Under the pieces are notes generated by a model that worked only from the letters and a program-made list of their open reading frames with translations, made no database searches and was not told the origin of the DNA. The translations under genes and the position numbers were made by a program. Positions 12,700 to 24,150 of a stretch of DNA of 64,000 nucleotides are shown here, piece after piece. The stretch lies in NCBI GenBank assembly GCA_013398615.1, contig VZSR01002364.1:2702004-2766003 (forward strand), given 5' to 3'. How positions within the stretch are numbered: position 1 is the stretch's first letter; the number at the start of each line of letters is the position of its first letter. The DNA is from Brachypodius melanocephalos. Lineage: Eukaryota; Chordata; Aves; Passeriformes; Pycnonotidae.

Positions 12700-13110
12700 T
12701 TTATTTCCAGCCTATCTTTCGGGCATCGCTCCGATCCAGCCCGCCGCCGCGATCCCCGCCACCGTCCCGTCTGGAGTCCTGCTCCTCTTGTGCAATCCCC
12801 ACTCACCTCGTGTCCGGCCGCCCGTCGCTGCGGGAGCTGTGCCTGTGGAGCCATGCAGGCTTCCTCACAGGTCGTGTACACACACCCTCTGCTGCTTGGA
12901 CGTCGACAGCACTCCCTGACCCTCTGGTGGTAACGCCCTCTTTTTCCTCTATGTGTCCCCTCTCTCTCCCCCTACCCATCCTTTTCCATTTTCCTTCCTT
13001 CTTTTGTGTCTTTTCTAGTCCTCTTTAGTAGGGAAATCTTTTTTTTTCTTTTTTTTTTTGTTACCAATAAATGGTTCTCAGATATAATGCTGTCTCATTT
13101 GAATTAGTTT
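12700..13110 (+). repeat. Possible LTR R/U5 segment with AATAAA
   Basis: A CpG-containing block (about 12725-12860) runs into a long pyrimidine tract and then ACCAATAAATGGTTCTC with the polyadenylation signal at 13066-13071. Short GC-rich leader, T/C tract, AATAAA and about 30 more bases is typical of the end of an avian ERV LTR. Its partner could be the TATA-bearing block at 11656-12240 on the other side of the gap. An alternative is an isolated small CpG-rich element. Confidence 0.4.
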
Positions 13111-15600
13111 CACCCTATATCATTTTTAAAAGAACTTGCAGTTCCCCACAGTGGAACACAACACAAGCAGAATCTCTTCTAAATCCATGACAGCAGGTTT
13201 TGTAAATGCTTTGGAACAAAAGGTTAACCTAAAAGAAACAGATACAACCAATCCTCACCTCACAGGCACAGTTTCCAGACAGTTTTCATTTAAAAAAACA
13301 AACAAACAAACAAACAAACAAACAAAAAACAAAGTATAAAAAAACTTCTGGGAGCTACTGAGGTGAAATACACATAACTTAAGTTACTGTGGGAAAGGCT
13401 GTAAGCCAAGGAAATTTTCACCTTTCCTTGGATGTGAGAGGCTTTTACAGCTGTGTTCAACTCACCTAACTTCAGATGTACCATCATGACTGACACCCAA
13501 ACATCAGAGAGACCAGCCCCAACACCCTTAAATAACAGGCATATTTGGATCACAGTTCAGCCAACCTTTTCAGAAATCTACTTAAGGAGACAAACCAAAC
13601 TCTTTTTCCTCTCCACTAAGTACAAAAAAGAGCCTCAGGGACTAGCTCCAACATGGATGTTACACCATGTTACTTACACTTCAGCAAGACTACTTTTCAT
13701 GGCATTAAGTTTATGATACACTGATGCTTTTATTTACTGACACCCTTCGTGAAGTACAATCCACTGAACACTAAACTGCTGGGAGAATCACAAACGGTCA
13801 GAAAAAATCTGGACTGTTGTCAGTGATGCCCCCTGTTCCATAAGGCTGTAGTTTTTGGTGTCACCAACCCTATATGTTAGTCATACTCATGTCTCTTGAA
13901 ATATTTTCAGTCCTAAGGGCCAGAATCTGAAAGAGCTACTGCATCCTACAGAGAGAGAGGAGGATCTCCTTCACAGGCTGCAACAGGAGCATTTGATATC
14001 TTCACGAGAGGAAATGATTCCACTGGATGCTTTGCAATATTAAGAAATATCACTACCTGTGGCTTTTTAAATACATCAATCTACTTGGTTCACTGCTCCA
14101 AACATATTCAGCTCTTTCATTTATATCTACTTACTGAAGTCAATGAACTCGTAACTGCCTACCACCACTGTTAATTAGGAGAGAATTGGGCACTCAAGCT
14201 TTGGTATTATTCAGTTTGCTGGTTATGCAAGAGGAAGCATGAAAATCATTATACCAAAAAGATTTCCCTTGTAGTAAAGTTAAGCATTTACTATTTAAAT
14301 ACACTGTAGTCTTTGCATAAGACTTCTGTTTCTGTCTTCACAGTAAAGCAGTTCTTTGGGTTACTCACCTGCCAACAGAAATCTCATAATGAAAAGGTAG
14401 TTTGTTATTTTCCTTGAGTTATTCATATCATAGCATCACTGTTAAAATGAAAACTCAGTTCAGAGTGACTAAAAAGATTTGCTACAAAATGCCTTCTAGA
14501 TGTTTTTCTACATAGATACACAAGTTGAGTAGATCTGCAAGTCTGGTTTTTGTCTCATACACACAGCACCAGACCAGAAGCTTCTCCTTTCAAGAGGACT
14601 TTTTCTGATTTGCATGAGTGGAGTGGTAAGAGTATTCTGGGTTAATGTTCTGAACAGAGGCCACCCAGTACGTCTTCACCAGTCTACTTAAATAAAGCAT
14701 TTTACAACAACTAAATTTGTCACTACTTGTACTACTGTGCTCAAGCTTCCTAAGTGGGACCTATGTGCCAGGTAATTGTTAGGCACATAGGCCTCTCTTT
14801 CTCAGCTGCATCATGCAAGACACAAAATCTAGTTTCTCAGACGACCCTTGGCAGTGAGGACACAAAAGCATCAGATATAGAAGCCCTAATTCCATCAGTA
14901 GCGCAATAGTGGAAAACAGGAAATCAGATGTTTGGTACTGGGAGCGGGACCTATTGGGTATGCAGAAACAATGCCTATAAATGGTTTTTTAAAAGATGGT
15001 TTTGTTCCTGGCTCCAAGTAAGTTTTAGGGTACTTTGGCAAAAACTGCAATAAGAATTAGGGCCAAGAGAATATTTTCCATCCAGGGAATGCAGGATGAT
15101 CCACAATACACCCCTTTGATTTCAGAAAGCAAAAGATTATGCTTCACACTATGTCCCATGTGCACTACCTTGTCCTGTGAGTTTATATAAACAAGCTAAA
15201 TAGATTATTAGAAGTGGGAAATTATACTATTTAAATATTAAATAGCACATCCTATGAGCTCCAACAAACACGAATGGTGGCTCTACAGAACTGCATGGTC
15301 ATATTATCTGCTAGCTAGCCAAGAAGGAGCATGTGTTATTACAGGACAGGAGTGTTCAGCAATCACCTCAACAGAAAGAGCAGTAGAAGAGTGGCACAAA
15401 GAGGAAAATTCTTTTTGGTGGGATTGACTGACTTCATGGCTACCAAACAGGAGACTGCTACAAAATGTATTTATGGCAGTCATTGTAATCATTATGGTGT
15501 GTGTACCTGCTTGTATTATGATTCAATGTTATAGTTGTTGTAACACTTTGTGCTAGAAATTGAAGCATTGAGACTTGCCTAAAAGAGACATAGTCTCAAC
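13111..15600. other. Unassigned non-coding stretch
   Basis: Contains a (CAAA)n tetranucleotide run at 13296-13327 and otherwise no recognised gene or repeat. The 15304-15534 region has a cysteine-rich open frame (CIYGSHCNHYGVCTCLYY) that could be the end of an env gene of the ERV whose LTR follows, but the match is too weak to annotate separately. Confidence 0.4.
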
Positions 15601-16149
15601 AAAAGGAGGGACTTGACAGCTTGACAGACAAGACATTTCCAGTTATCCTTGAAGTTGCTAAATAGACCTTATAGACTAACTAGCAAAACAGATACAAGAA
15701 TGTAAAAGTAGACACAAAGGATGTTAAACATTGCTGAAACCAATAGATACGCAGATAATGAGTAACTAGTGGCTTCTGTGGCAAAGCCGTGTAACAAGAA
15801 GCAACAGCACATGCCCTAAGAGAAGTTCAAGCTGAGGTCATCTGCAACACTGGAGTGAGTATGAACACCAGAGACCCCTTAGATGACCCTGTAGGACCAT
15901 AAAAAGGCTCCCAGTAAGAGGTGCACGCATGCAAATTAGTTCTAGGAAAAGTGATGTTGGTGTACTAGCTAGGAAGTACATTGTAATGAATATGTATGAT
16001 CATGATGGAATAAATAACTTGTTGTAAAGTTTCATGACATTTCTGATTAGGGATATATCCTCTGAGTGTGTTCAGCACACTAGAATAAAGAATGCCTGCT
16101 TTCTAATGCTTAAAATTGTGTTAGAAAGTTTATTTTCTAGCTGAAATCA
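15601..16149 (+). repeat. Probable 3' LTR of a truncated ERV, with polypurine tract
   Basis: AAAAGGAGGGA at 15601-15611 looks like a polypurine tract and is followed by TGACAGCTTGACAG (TG at 15614). A TATA box CCATAAAAAGG lies at 15898-15908 and AATAAA at 16084-16089, with a CA terminus proposed at 16149. The order PPT, TG, TATA, polyA signal, CA is that of a 3' LTR. No matching 5' LTR was found. The right boundary is uncertain by tens of bases. Confidence 0.55.
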
Positions 16150-16379
16150 GCCCTGCTATGACTCTTGCCTAAACACCGCACATCTAGTGCCTTTGGTTTC
16201 AAGGCTAGATTACATCATCTTGTATTCCAGCGTGCCAGTGTCTGCAGGAAAACACGTCTGATGCTGTTACCTCACAAGCAAAGCAAAAAATACGCACCGT
16301 AAAGACAGAAAGCCCTGTGTACCCACACACCCTTAATGGCTGCACAGCACTGTGTGTGAAGGGTCAGTGGAGACACTGC

Positions 16380-16760
16380 TTGAAGATTCCCTGCTCAGGA
16401 GCCAGGCCGCAGCCTGCCTGCGGTCCCGCTCCAGCCCTCCATTTCCTTACTGAGCGTAACGAGAGCAGACGACGAGGGAGATCATTTGCACAGGAAGCTG
16501 CTGCAGACAGACATCCTTCCAGCGGAGCATGCGCAATACCCTCCCTCACGGGTGGGACCGGACGAGACGCCCCGGCCGATCCCCCAGCTCTGCCCCGCGG
16601 CGCCGCACTCCCGGCTTCGGGCCCAGCTCTGCTCGCCCGGGCGCCCGGCTGCCCCCGCGGCGGGGCGGGGCCCCGGTCGGCTGAGCTGGGCCCGCCCAGG
16701 CCGAGGCCGGGGTGGCTGGGCGGTCTTACGCGGGTGGTGCTCTTCTGGGAATTTGTCCCG
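16380..16760. promoter_or_regulatory. CpG island, candidate BBOX1 promoter
   Basis: An abrupt GC- and CpG-rich block in an AT-rich region, with an NRF1-type palindrome GCATGCGCA at 16528-16536 and an Sp1 GC box GGGGCGGGG at 16662-16670. It lies 7.6 kb upstream of the BBOX1 start codon, between BBOX1 and FIBIN, and has no coding frame that I recognise. It may drive a non-coding first exon of BBOX1 on the minus strand or an unannotated RNA; the sequence alone does not decide direction. Confidence 0.6.
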
Positions 16761-17214
16761 CTTTTGAGTTAAGGGGAATCTTTTATGCATTATTTATTAC
16801 CTGAGGAACACACCGGAGAGCAGGGCTTTGTTATCACCGCACTGACGTTGCAGTTACAGATGGATTTTAGAAGGCATTAGGCCTGGATTTGGGCGTGAAG
16901 GGCAGAGAACTGCTCATTTCCCGTGGCTTCTCCCCTGTGTGTAACAAACCTTTCCCAACCACTTCAAGCTCCCGAGACGGAGAGGGACGGGTGGGGGTGG
17001 TGGTGGTGTGTGGAGAGGAAAAAAGAAAGTGGGGTTTAAATACCAGATGTAATCTACAGTAAACATTGCCAAAGAGAGATGACCTTTTATGAGCAAGATT
17101 GAATAGGACTATGGTCAAACAGAGCCTGCCTGTGCTGTTGCACAGTAAGTCTCTGCTTCTTCAGACGGAGCCACTTTTTTCTGCACCTTTCAAATTAATG
17201 GGGCAGATCTGTAT

Positions 17215-17784
17215 TAGACCAGCAGGACCAGGGCAGTAATCATACCCCCAAACTTTGCACTGCTGAGGTCACACCTCAAATCCTGTGTTTAGTTTGGGGT
17301 GCCTCACAGTAAGAAAGACATTGAGGTGTTCAAGCACGTCCAAAGAAGAGAATGGAACTAGTGAAGGGTCTGGAGCACAAGTCTGATGAAAACCAGGGAG
17401 GAGGCTAGGAGGGCTCAGCCTGGAGAAAAGGAGACTTGGGAGGGACGGTGTCACTCTCTACAACCACCTGAAAGAGGTTGCAGTCAGTTGCGGGGCAGTT
17501 TCATCTCCCATGTAATAAGCAATAAGACAAGAGAAAATGACCTCAAATTCTGCTAGGGGACGTTTAGACTGGGTATTACAAAAATTTTTTTCACCAAAAG
17601 TGTAGTCAAGCATTGGAACAGGCTGCTCAGAGAAGTAGCAGAATCACTAGCCCTGAAGATATTTAAAAGCCATATACAGATCTGGCTTAGGGACACAGCT
17701 TAAGAGTGAACTGGGCAGTGCTGGGCAGTTGATTTAATGATGGTAGAATTCTTTTCCAATCTAAATGATTCTATGACTCTATGA
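17215..17784 (+). mobile_element. CR1 LINE fragment with intact 3' tail
   Basis: Sense-strand CR1 phrases occur in order: GGTGTTCAAGCACGTCCAAAG, GGAGAAAAGGAGACTTGGGAGG, TCTCTACAACCACCTGAAAGAGG, ATTGGAACAGGCTGCTCAG, then TTCCAATCTAAATGATTCTATGACTCTATGA-type tail ending at 17784. Several substitutions and small indels show that it is an old copy. Confidence 0.93.
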
Positions 17785-19028
17785 GATTATTTTACTGCCA
17801 AACAAGTCTTCTGAGCAGTAAGCTTCAGGCAAATGAGCATCTCGGGAACAAATTTTAAAACAACATTAATATATCCTCATTGGTTTGTGCCTGGTATCTT
17901 CTGACTGGTAAATATATTAATGACATTTATTTGATCAGTATGTTTCTTTTGGTAGGGAAGGGAGGGAGGTTCTAACTGAGAAATATGACCTGTGTATCTG
18001 AGGGCAATGGCAGAACATTGCACCTACCAGTTTCCAGCTGGAATGGCCCATGTTGGTCTTCAAGTTTTTTAGCTTTTATTGCATTACAATCCCCACCTTC
18101 TTCTGCTATGAAAGAAGAGGAAAACGGAAAAGGAAAACCTTTTTTTGTCTCCAGATGGAAAGTTTTCCCAGCTGTACAAGAGGCACCTGCTCCATGAGAC
18201 ACTCAGTGGCCATACTGTGATCTGCAAAGCATCCAGAAAAGTCCTGGTGCTTCATGTAACCAATAAAAGGAAAACCTTAACCTAAATTTTGCCTAATCAG
18301 CATTTTTCAAAGACAGTAAAGCATTCTCAGAGATGGAAAATTGGCTAGTTGGATGGGAACAAATATATGCAAAAGTGAAAATATTTAATGACTCTTTAGA
18401 AACATTTTGACAGTTAAAAAAACTGAGTCTGCAACTAATAAGAAATTAAGTATTTGTGCTGGTAATTATAATTTAACATCTTCAATCAAAATAACCCTTA
18501 CATGCCAAGACAGTGCTAGTAATGTATGGAGTTGGATGCATTACTTTCTTTTAAGGGAAAGAGAGGTAGGAATTAATTACTTCCAAATTAGGTCCCAAAT
18601 CAACTTTTTCAGCTTGCTTTCACATTCTTACCTTGTTTCTTTTTCTGTTTTCTCGGTGGAATACATATATTTTTGGTTGTCATGGCTGTCTCCCAGGTTT
18701 TTATTATTAATTTTTGTAAGAATTAATACATACTTCCTGGCTCCCCATTTAAATACATTATTTGAAACCAGGAGCTTGAAAATTCTAAGTTATTTTCAAG
18801 GTTTGATAGACTGGATTTCTGGCAGATAATCATATCCCTTTCATAAAAACAAATGGCTTTATTTATTTATTCCAGAGGTTTTGTAGCTCTTTATTGTTTT
18901 ATCTAAAGATAATAAAGATAATTACTTACCTGCAGGTATTTTATATGAAGTACTTACCTTATTCCTTGTCTCAGTCATTAGTCTGCAAGTAGTAACTCCT
19001 AGAAAATAACAGGAAGAATATTTTGCCT
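17785..19028. other. Unassigned non-coding stretch
   Basis: No gene or transposon recognised. A 140-codon open frame at 18407-18829 begins at a non-ATG codon and is rich in hydrophobic residues from AT-rich sequence; it is treated as chance. Confidence 0.45.
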
Positions 19029-19034
19029 ATGCTG

Positions 19035-19675
19035 TGTCGCTGGCTGCTCCAGTCTCCGGCTGGCTCCTTGAGGGCCGTAACCTTCCCCAGCGAACCGCCC
19101 TGATAAGGGCAGCCTCGTCCAGGTGGCACAGGCTCTCCAATCAGTGAAAGCTCTTTTGTGAATGGTACCATGGTACCTAAGCTCAGCTCTTTTGTGAGGG
19201 GTACACTAGTACCCCAGCCCACCAGCTCTCAATGGGCGGAGACGATCTCGGAAGAGCAGCAGCTCCTAATCCCGGTGGCGCGGAAAGAGAAGCGAATCCC
19301 GAATGGTGCTCCTCAGGTCCTTCTTTATTGTCAGGAAAGGATCCCTCGAAGACCCTGAGGTGCCAGAGCACCGAGGTTTTATACATAACTAAGGGGGCGG
19401 GGTTCAACGGTACAACCAATCAGGAGAAGGATTGGAAAAGGGAGCAAGTGGGGAGGAGGATCCAAAAACAACCAATGGGGTGAGGACATGTGGACCAATG
19501 GGGTAAGGGGAACGGGGTATAACTTTTAACCAATCGGAACAAGGGTTAATTAGCATAACTGTTTAACCATTGGTTTGTATAACTTGGGAGTTGATTGGCT
19601 GAGAACATCATCTACTTGGATGCTCTCCAGGGGAGCGCTGCCAGCTCCACTGTCTCCTCTTGGAGTGACTCTACA
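19035..19675 (-). mobile_element. Solo LTR with 6-bp target duplication ATGCTG
   Basis: The 641-bp element starts TGTCGCTGG and ends CTCTACA, and is bounded by perfect ATGCTG copies at 19029-19034 and 19676-19681. Read on the minus strand it has several CCAAT boxes, a TATA box (TATGTATAAAACC, near 19385) and AATAAAGAAGG near 19328, giving U3-R-U5 order on the minus strand. A 6-bp duplication is typical of alpha/betaretrovirus-like (class II) ERVs. A roughly 25-bp internal duplication (AGCTCTTTTGTGA...GGTAC) occurs at 19148-19205. Confidence 0.92.
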
Positions 19676-19681
19676 ATGCTG

Positions 19682-20872
19682 AATGTAGATTATTGCTTGA
19701 GAATCTACATTTCACCCTCTTGATTTATGTTGTTGACTTTGCAACATAGTACCTTAACACTATGTTTCTCAATTATTTTTTACTTCCTTTTTTTTCTTTT
19801 AGAAAAAGTACATATTAAGGACATAAGTTTGTGAAAGAAAATAATTTATATTGTATACATTTATAATTTTTGACTTTATTAAATGGAGAAAAAATGAATC
19901 AATTTGTTTCAAATGTCTAAATAATACAATTATAGGCTTTTAATGAGTGAAATCTGTTATTAACATAAGCTACATATATATTAACATAAGCTACATATAA
20001 ATCCCAGTCAAGCTGGAAAAAAAGAACCAAAAGTAATTTAGTTTGTACCTTAGGAAGAAAAGTTGTAGATATACCAAAAATAGAGATTTCTGTTTCCCCA
20101 GTCAAGGGTGTAAGAAGTCTCATTTGGTAATAGGAGCACTCCAAAGCTTTTGCAAGGCTGGGTCTCTATTTTTATAAAGAGTGCTATACAATATACAAGT
20201 AGAAAAGGATACTATCCAAGTGGAAGCAAAACCAAACTGCCTTTAATATGATATAACAGCAAAATCTAAACCATTAATGCTGCACTTGTATTTGTCATGT
20301 TTCTGTAAAATAATTTAAAAGAGACATGTCAGAATATATAATGAAAATCTCAACCTACAGTATATTTATGCGCCTTTTTACTGTCACAACATCATTTTGC
20401 TTAATCCTGTAGTGCAAGGTCAGTTCACAGATTCTCTTTGGGCTTTACTGTCACTATCATTCATACGGGGATGTACCTTGGGGGTTATGCCACAGGTCTC
20501 CATATGACTACTAGACTTTGCAGAAGGTTACTGCCACCTAAATATCAGTTTGGCAGCAATTAGTAGGTGAAGGGCATTGCAAAATTTAAAGTCACAGGGT
20601 AACATACAAAAAGCAAACAACTTAGGGAGTAAACAGCTTAGGAAACAAACTCTGCTTGCTGCCCTGACATGTAAAAAACTACAACCTAGACCAGTATTCC
20701 CACTGGAGTCAGACATAACCAACAGTAACAATGTTTTCCTGGTTCTGTGAGCTGGAGCTCTGCACACATGCTAAGGGAGATAAAAGCAGCAACTTAGAGC
20801 ACGCCAGAGAGGTAGATACAGTGAGGCAGGCTGAAATGTAGCTTAGAATGTAGACAAATTACTGTTGAAGTC
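19682..20872. other. Unassigned non-coding stretch with a small tandem duplication
   Basis: TTAACATAAGCTACATATA occurs twice in tandem at 19960-19978 and 19981-19999. No gene or transposon recognised in the rest. Confidence 0.5.
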
Positions 20873-20878
20873 AATGAG

Positions 20879-21191
20879 TGTCGCAGGTGCCAGGAAAAGA
20901 TGAAGCAGGACAGGATCGAGGTCAGCAGGGAATGTTCTCTTTATTTCAAAATCTGACTCCATATATACACTGTACATAAGTGACCAGTTATTGGTCAGAG
21001 AGATGATCACCCCATCAATTGTGTTGGTGAACATCACCATCACTCAAAAGCTCCTCCTGGAGCAGAAGAATGCAAAAACATCCTCTTTTTTACATGAAAA
21101 CTGTGAGAACTCTCTCTGAGTTCTATAAACATCAGAAGGCTTAGTTAAATAATCAGAGGGCAAGTTTAAAACATGCAGAAGCAGGGCGTCA
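20879..21191 (-). mobile_element. Solo LTR, same family as 35705-36002
   Basis: 313 bp from TGTCGCAGG to GGGCGTCA, flanked by AATGAG (20873-20878) and AGTGAG (21192-21197), a 6-bp duplication with one mismatch. It aligns along its length with the element at 35705-36002 (shared blocks include GGTGAACATCAC, CTCCTCCTGGAG, GTTCTATAAACATCAGAAGG). AATAAAGAGAACATTCCC on the minus strand near 20940 sets the orientation. Confidence 0.88.
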
Positions 21192-21492
21192 AGTGAGATG
21201 TGCAAGTAAATAAATACATTCAGCCTGCATATGATTGTGGAATTAGATACAATGAAAAAGTGATTTGGATAGGAGCTATAAATCAATATATAAGTAGTAC
21301 AAGGGGATGCTTGACTTTTTGAAAAACCTAATTGACAAAGAAATATGAGTGTTAGAAATGAAAACTGGACCTGGTTGCAAATTAGCTTCTAGGGTAAATG
21401 AGCACACAGTGAACTTCAGTTCATTCCTGATGTACATGGTCAGATTAATTCCTCTGCACTCATATTAGGAAAAAAATCTGAGTGAAGTTTAC

Positions 21493-21935
21493 TGTGAGGG
21501 GGAGATCTCTCACCCCTTAGGGTCCCTGCTGGCAGGGATTGTGAGACAGCATGATCAGGTGTGTCTTGGTAAATCAAAATTTTTAATAACAAAATAAACT
21601 GAGAATAATACAAATAAAAGAGTTAAGCCAAGCACAGCAATGAGACAAGCTCATCTGCCTGCTACAACACCCCAAAAATGCTGTTGGAGCCTTTTGTCTT
21701 CTTTCTTTTCTACTCGATGGTCCAGGATGGTTCCACTGGCAACCTGCTGATAGAGACAGGTGCAGGTCTTGACAGACAGAGACAGGGTCCAACTGGTACC
21801 GGTTCCTTGGCATTGGGCCAATGGCTGTAAGCAGGGGACCAAAGGTTCTGACTAGCTTCCTAAAATGTCCAAAGGTAAACTGAAACTCTTTTCCTTACAA
21901 GGAAAAACTCTTTAAAGTGGGGGTGCATGGCTACA
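21493..21935 (-). mobile_element. Solo LTR with 6-bp target duplication GTTTAC
   Basis: 443 bp from TGTGAGGGGGAG to CATGGCTACA, bounded by perfect GTTTAC copies at 21487-21492 and 21936-21941. On the minus strand it has a CCAAT-rich U3 and an ATTAAA-type signal near 21580 followed by about 85 bases to the CA end, so minus orientation is likely. It does not resemble the LTR at 20879. Confidence 0.85.
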
Positions 21936-21941
21936 GTTTAC

Positions 21942-23969
21942 CTCTGAAATTAGAGAGCATGTGAGATATTATTTAAAGTCACAAACCAAACAGCATCCTA
22001 ATTTATATGTAGATCCAGTTATGAATTAACTTGTACCTGTCTGACTCCTGAGTAAAAAGTGCATTACTTTAATACAAATCTCAGGTGAATTACATTAAAT
22101 TAGAAACAAAAGAATATTAATTTTAAAAGGACAAAGCCTGCTCCTAAGAAGAATTGACTGCTCTTCATTAACCAAGAAACTGTCCACACAGAAAATGCAA
22201 AGGAAATAATTCTTTATCATTACCCTGAAAAAGGCATAACAAGGTCTTAGATAAATTCAGCTGAGAAACTAAAACTAAAAGTCCACTGAATTAGTTCTTG
22301 TGGATTACAACCTAACATTAAACTGAAAATCATATTAATTTTGAGAAGAGATAACATGTAGATAGAAAAAACCATCTTGCAGTTTGAAGTGTGTCAAAAA
22401 TTTTAGTGTAAATAATAGTATTTACACTATACACCAAATATATAGTACCAAACTATTAGAAAATGTATGGAAAATATGATGCAAGTACATAGCTCTTTTG
22501 GTCATCATGCTCTTCACAATATTCATATTATCCACTTCACTGGATAATGAATGTTTTCCCTAAATAAACCTTCTCTAATGACTTCCCCCCCCCGAAAGTT
22601 TAGACATGAACAATGACTACTATACAGACTGTTTCTAAGCACTTACAAGGGGTGTACACAGTCTAAAGAAGGTTGTCATCCGAGAAAATATGATACTCTT
22701 GGCATTGTCTTTTCTTATGAAAGGATGTTAATGGCATGTTGGAGACTGCCAGCAGTACCTCCCCAAGGTAAGGTAGTTTTCACGGAGGAATGACTCTACA
22801 CAGACATGAATGACTCTGTCCAAGACACATCATTAAAAATGTAATGGTTATAGAGACCATATGTTTTCCTTGTTACAGAAGTAGTCATTAAATTCTACCT
22901 TTTCCAGTTATAAACTGGTCTTGTAGGCAGGATAACAACTCAATGAAGAAAATAAAATAGGCAGTTTTAGGTTTTTGGGGGTTTTTTTACACATATGTTC
23001 TAATGACAGCTTTTGAAAGAAGCATGTAGAACAGGGGTTTTTTCCCAGTTTCACATAGTATAGGAATGGAATACAGACCCACAGATCGAACAATTTTTTG
23101 CTAATGGCTCACCAAAAAAAAAAAAAAAACCCAACAAAAAACCCCAAAAAAACCCAAAAAAACCAAACCAACAAACCTAATTCCCCAATGAACTGCAAGT
23201 AAAAATACATTTTAAAAGAGAAAAACTACAGACTTTGAATCCACCAGCTTACTTCAGGAATAGTGGCTGTGAAATGCACTTCACTCAACACTTAAGTGTT
23301 AGCTGAAAACTTCTTTAATAATCACAAAATTGATATTCAAGAAGCATGAGCAAGAAACTGGTAAAGCAACATGAATACTATCAAAATAAACAGCCACACC
23401 AACAGTAATAGACACATCCAACAGAATTTATCCACAAAATACACACTTCCTAGACGAGATTAAAACCAGAGCTCTGTACCTCACAAGGCTGTTTCTAGTA
23501 ACTAAGCCAGGAATATTTTTTGCTTATGAGGTTTACATCTTGCCAAACTGCATTTAAGTACATGACAATCTATAGGAGCAACAATTTAGCTTCAGACAGT
23601 TCCTATATCCCAGCTTAGTACACATAGGGTCTTTTAAAGGCTTGCCAAGTTTTTGAAAGGTTCCCTTGACTTCTCTTTGTGAGGATGGTCCTGCGTAAGT
23701 CAACCTATGAAACTGGAAATTGCAGTTCTGAAATCCAGTTTGCACGCTCCCCTCTGAATTCCTATCCATTAACTTGGCACAAGGCAAGTACACTTCTCTT
23801 TCTCAAGCTTTTGTTAATGGTTTTGTGCATGCTCTGAACTGCTTCTGTTCTGTGTGTATCAGTGGATGTGAAAATGTCCACATCAGAGCACTGCCTTCAA
23901 AAGTGAGCTACTGGAGAGAAGTGGAGGTGAGTCCCTTAGTGCCTTGCTTTGACTCTAATCAAAGGATGC
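21942..23969. other. Unassigned non-coding stretch
   Basis: AT-rich, with a CCCCCCCCCG run near 22586 and an A-rich simple stretch at 23113-23170. No gene or transposon recognised. Confidence 0.5.
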
Positions 23970-24150
23970 TTTGACTTGGAAGGGACCTTAAAGATCATCT
24001 CATTCCAATACATCTGCCATGGGTAGAGACAGTGTCCACTAGACCAGGTTACTCAGAGCTCCATCTAGCCTGGCCTTGAAAACTTTCAAGGATGAAGCAT
24101 CCACACCTTCTCTGGGCAACATATTCTTCTTGATGAAATACTTAAGTATT
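23970..24150 (-). mobile_element. CR1 LINE fragment (3' UTR)
   Basis: Reversed CR1 3' phrases: TTGGAAGGGACCTTAAAGATC, CCACTAGACCAGGTT, CATCTAGCCTGGCCTTGAA, then CTTCTCTGGGCAAC. The extreme tail is missing and the copy is diverged. Confidence 0.88.

Noticed and set aside
16317..16790. Overlapping open frames of 61-151 codons on both strands in the CpG island
   Set aside because: Stop-poor because GC-rich; Arg/Pro/Ala-rich products without similarity to known proteins.
18407..18829. 140-codon open frame
   Set aside because: Starts at a non-ATG codon and the hydrophobic residues follow from T-rich sequence; no family resemblance.
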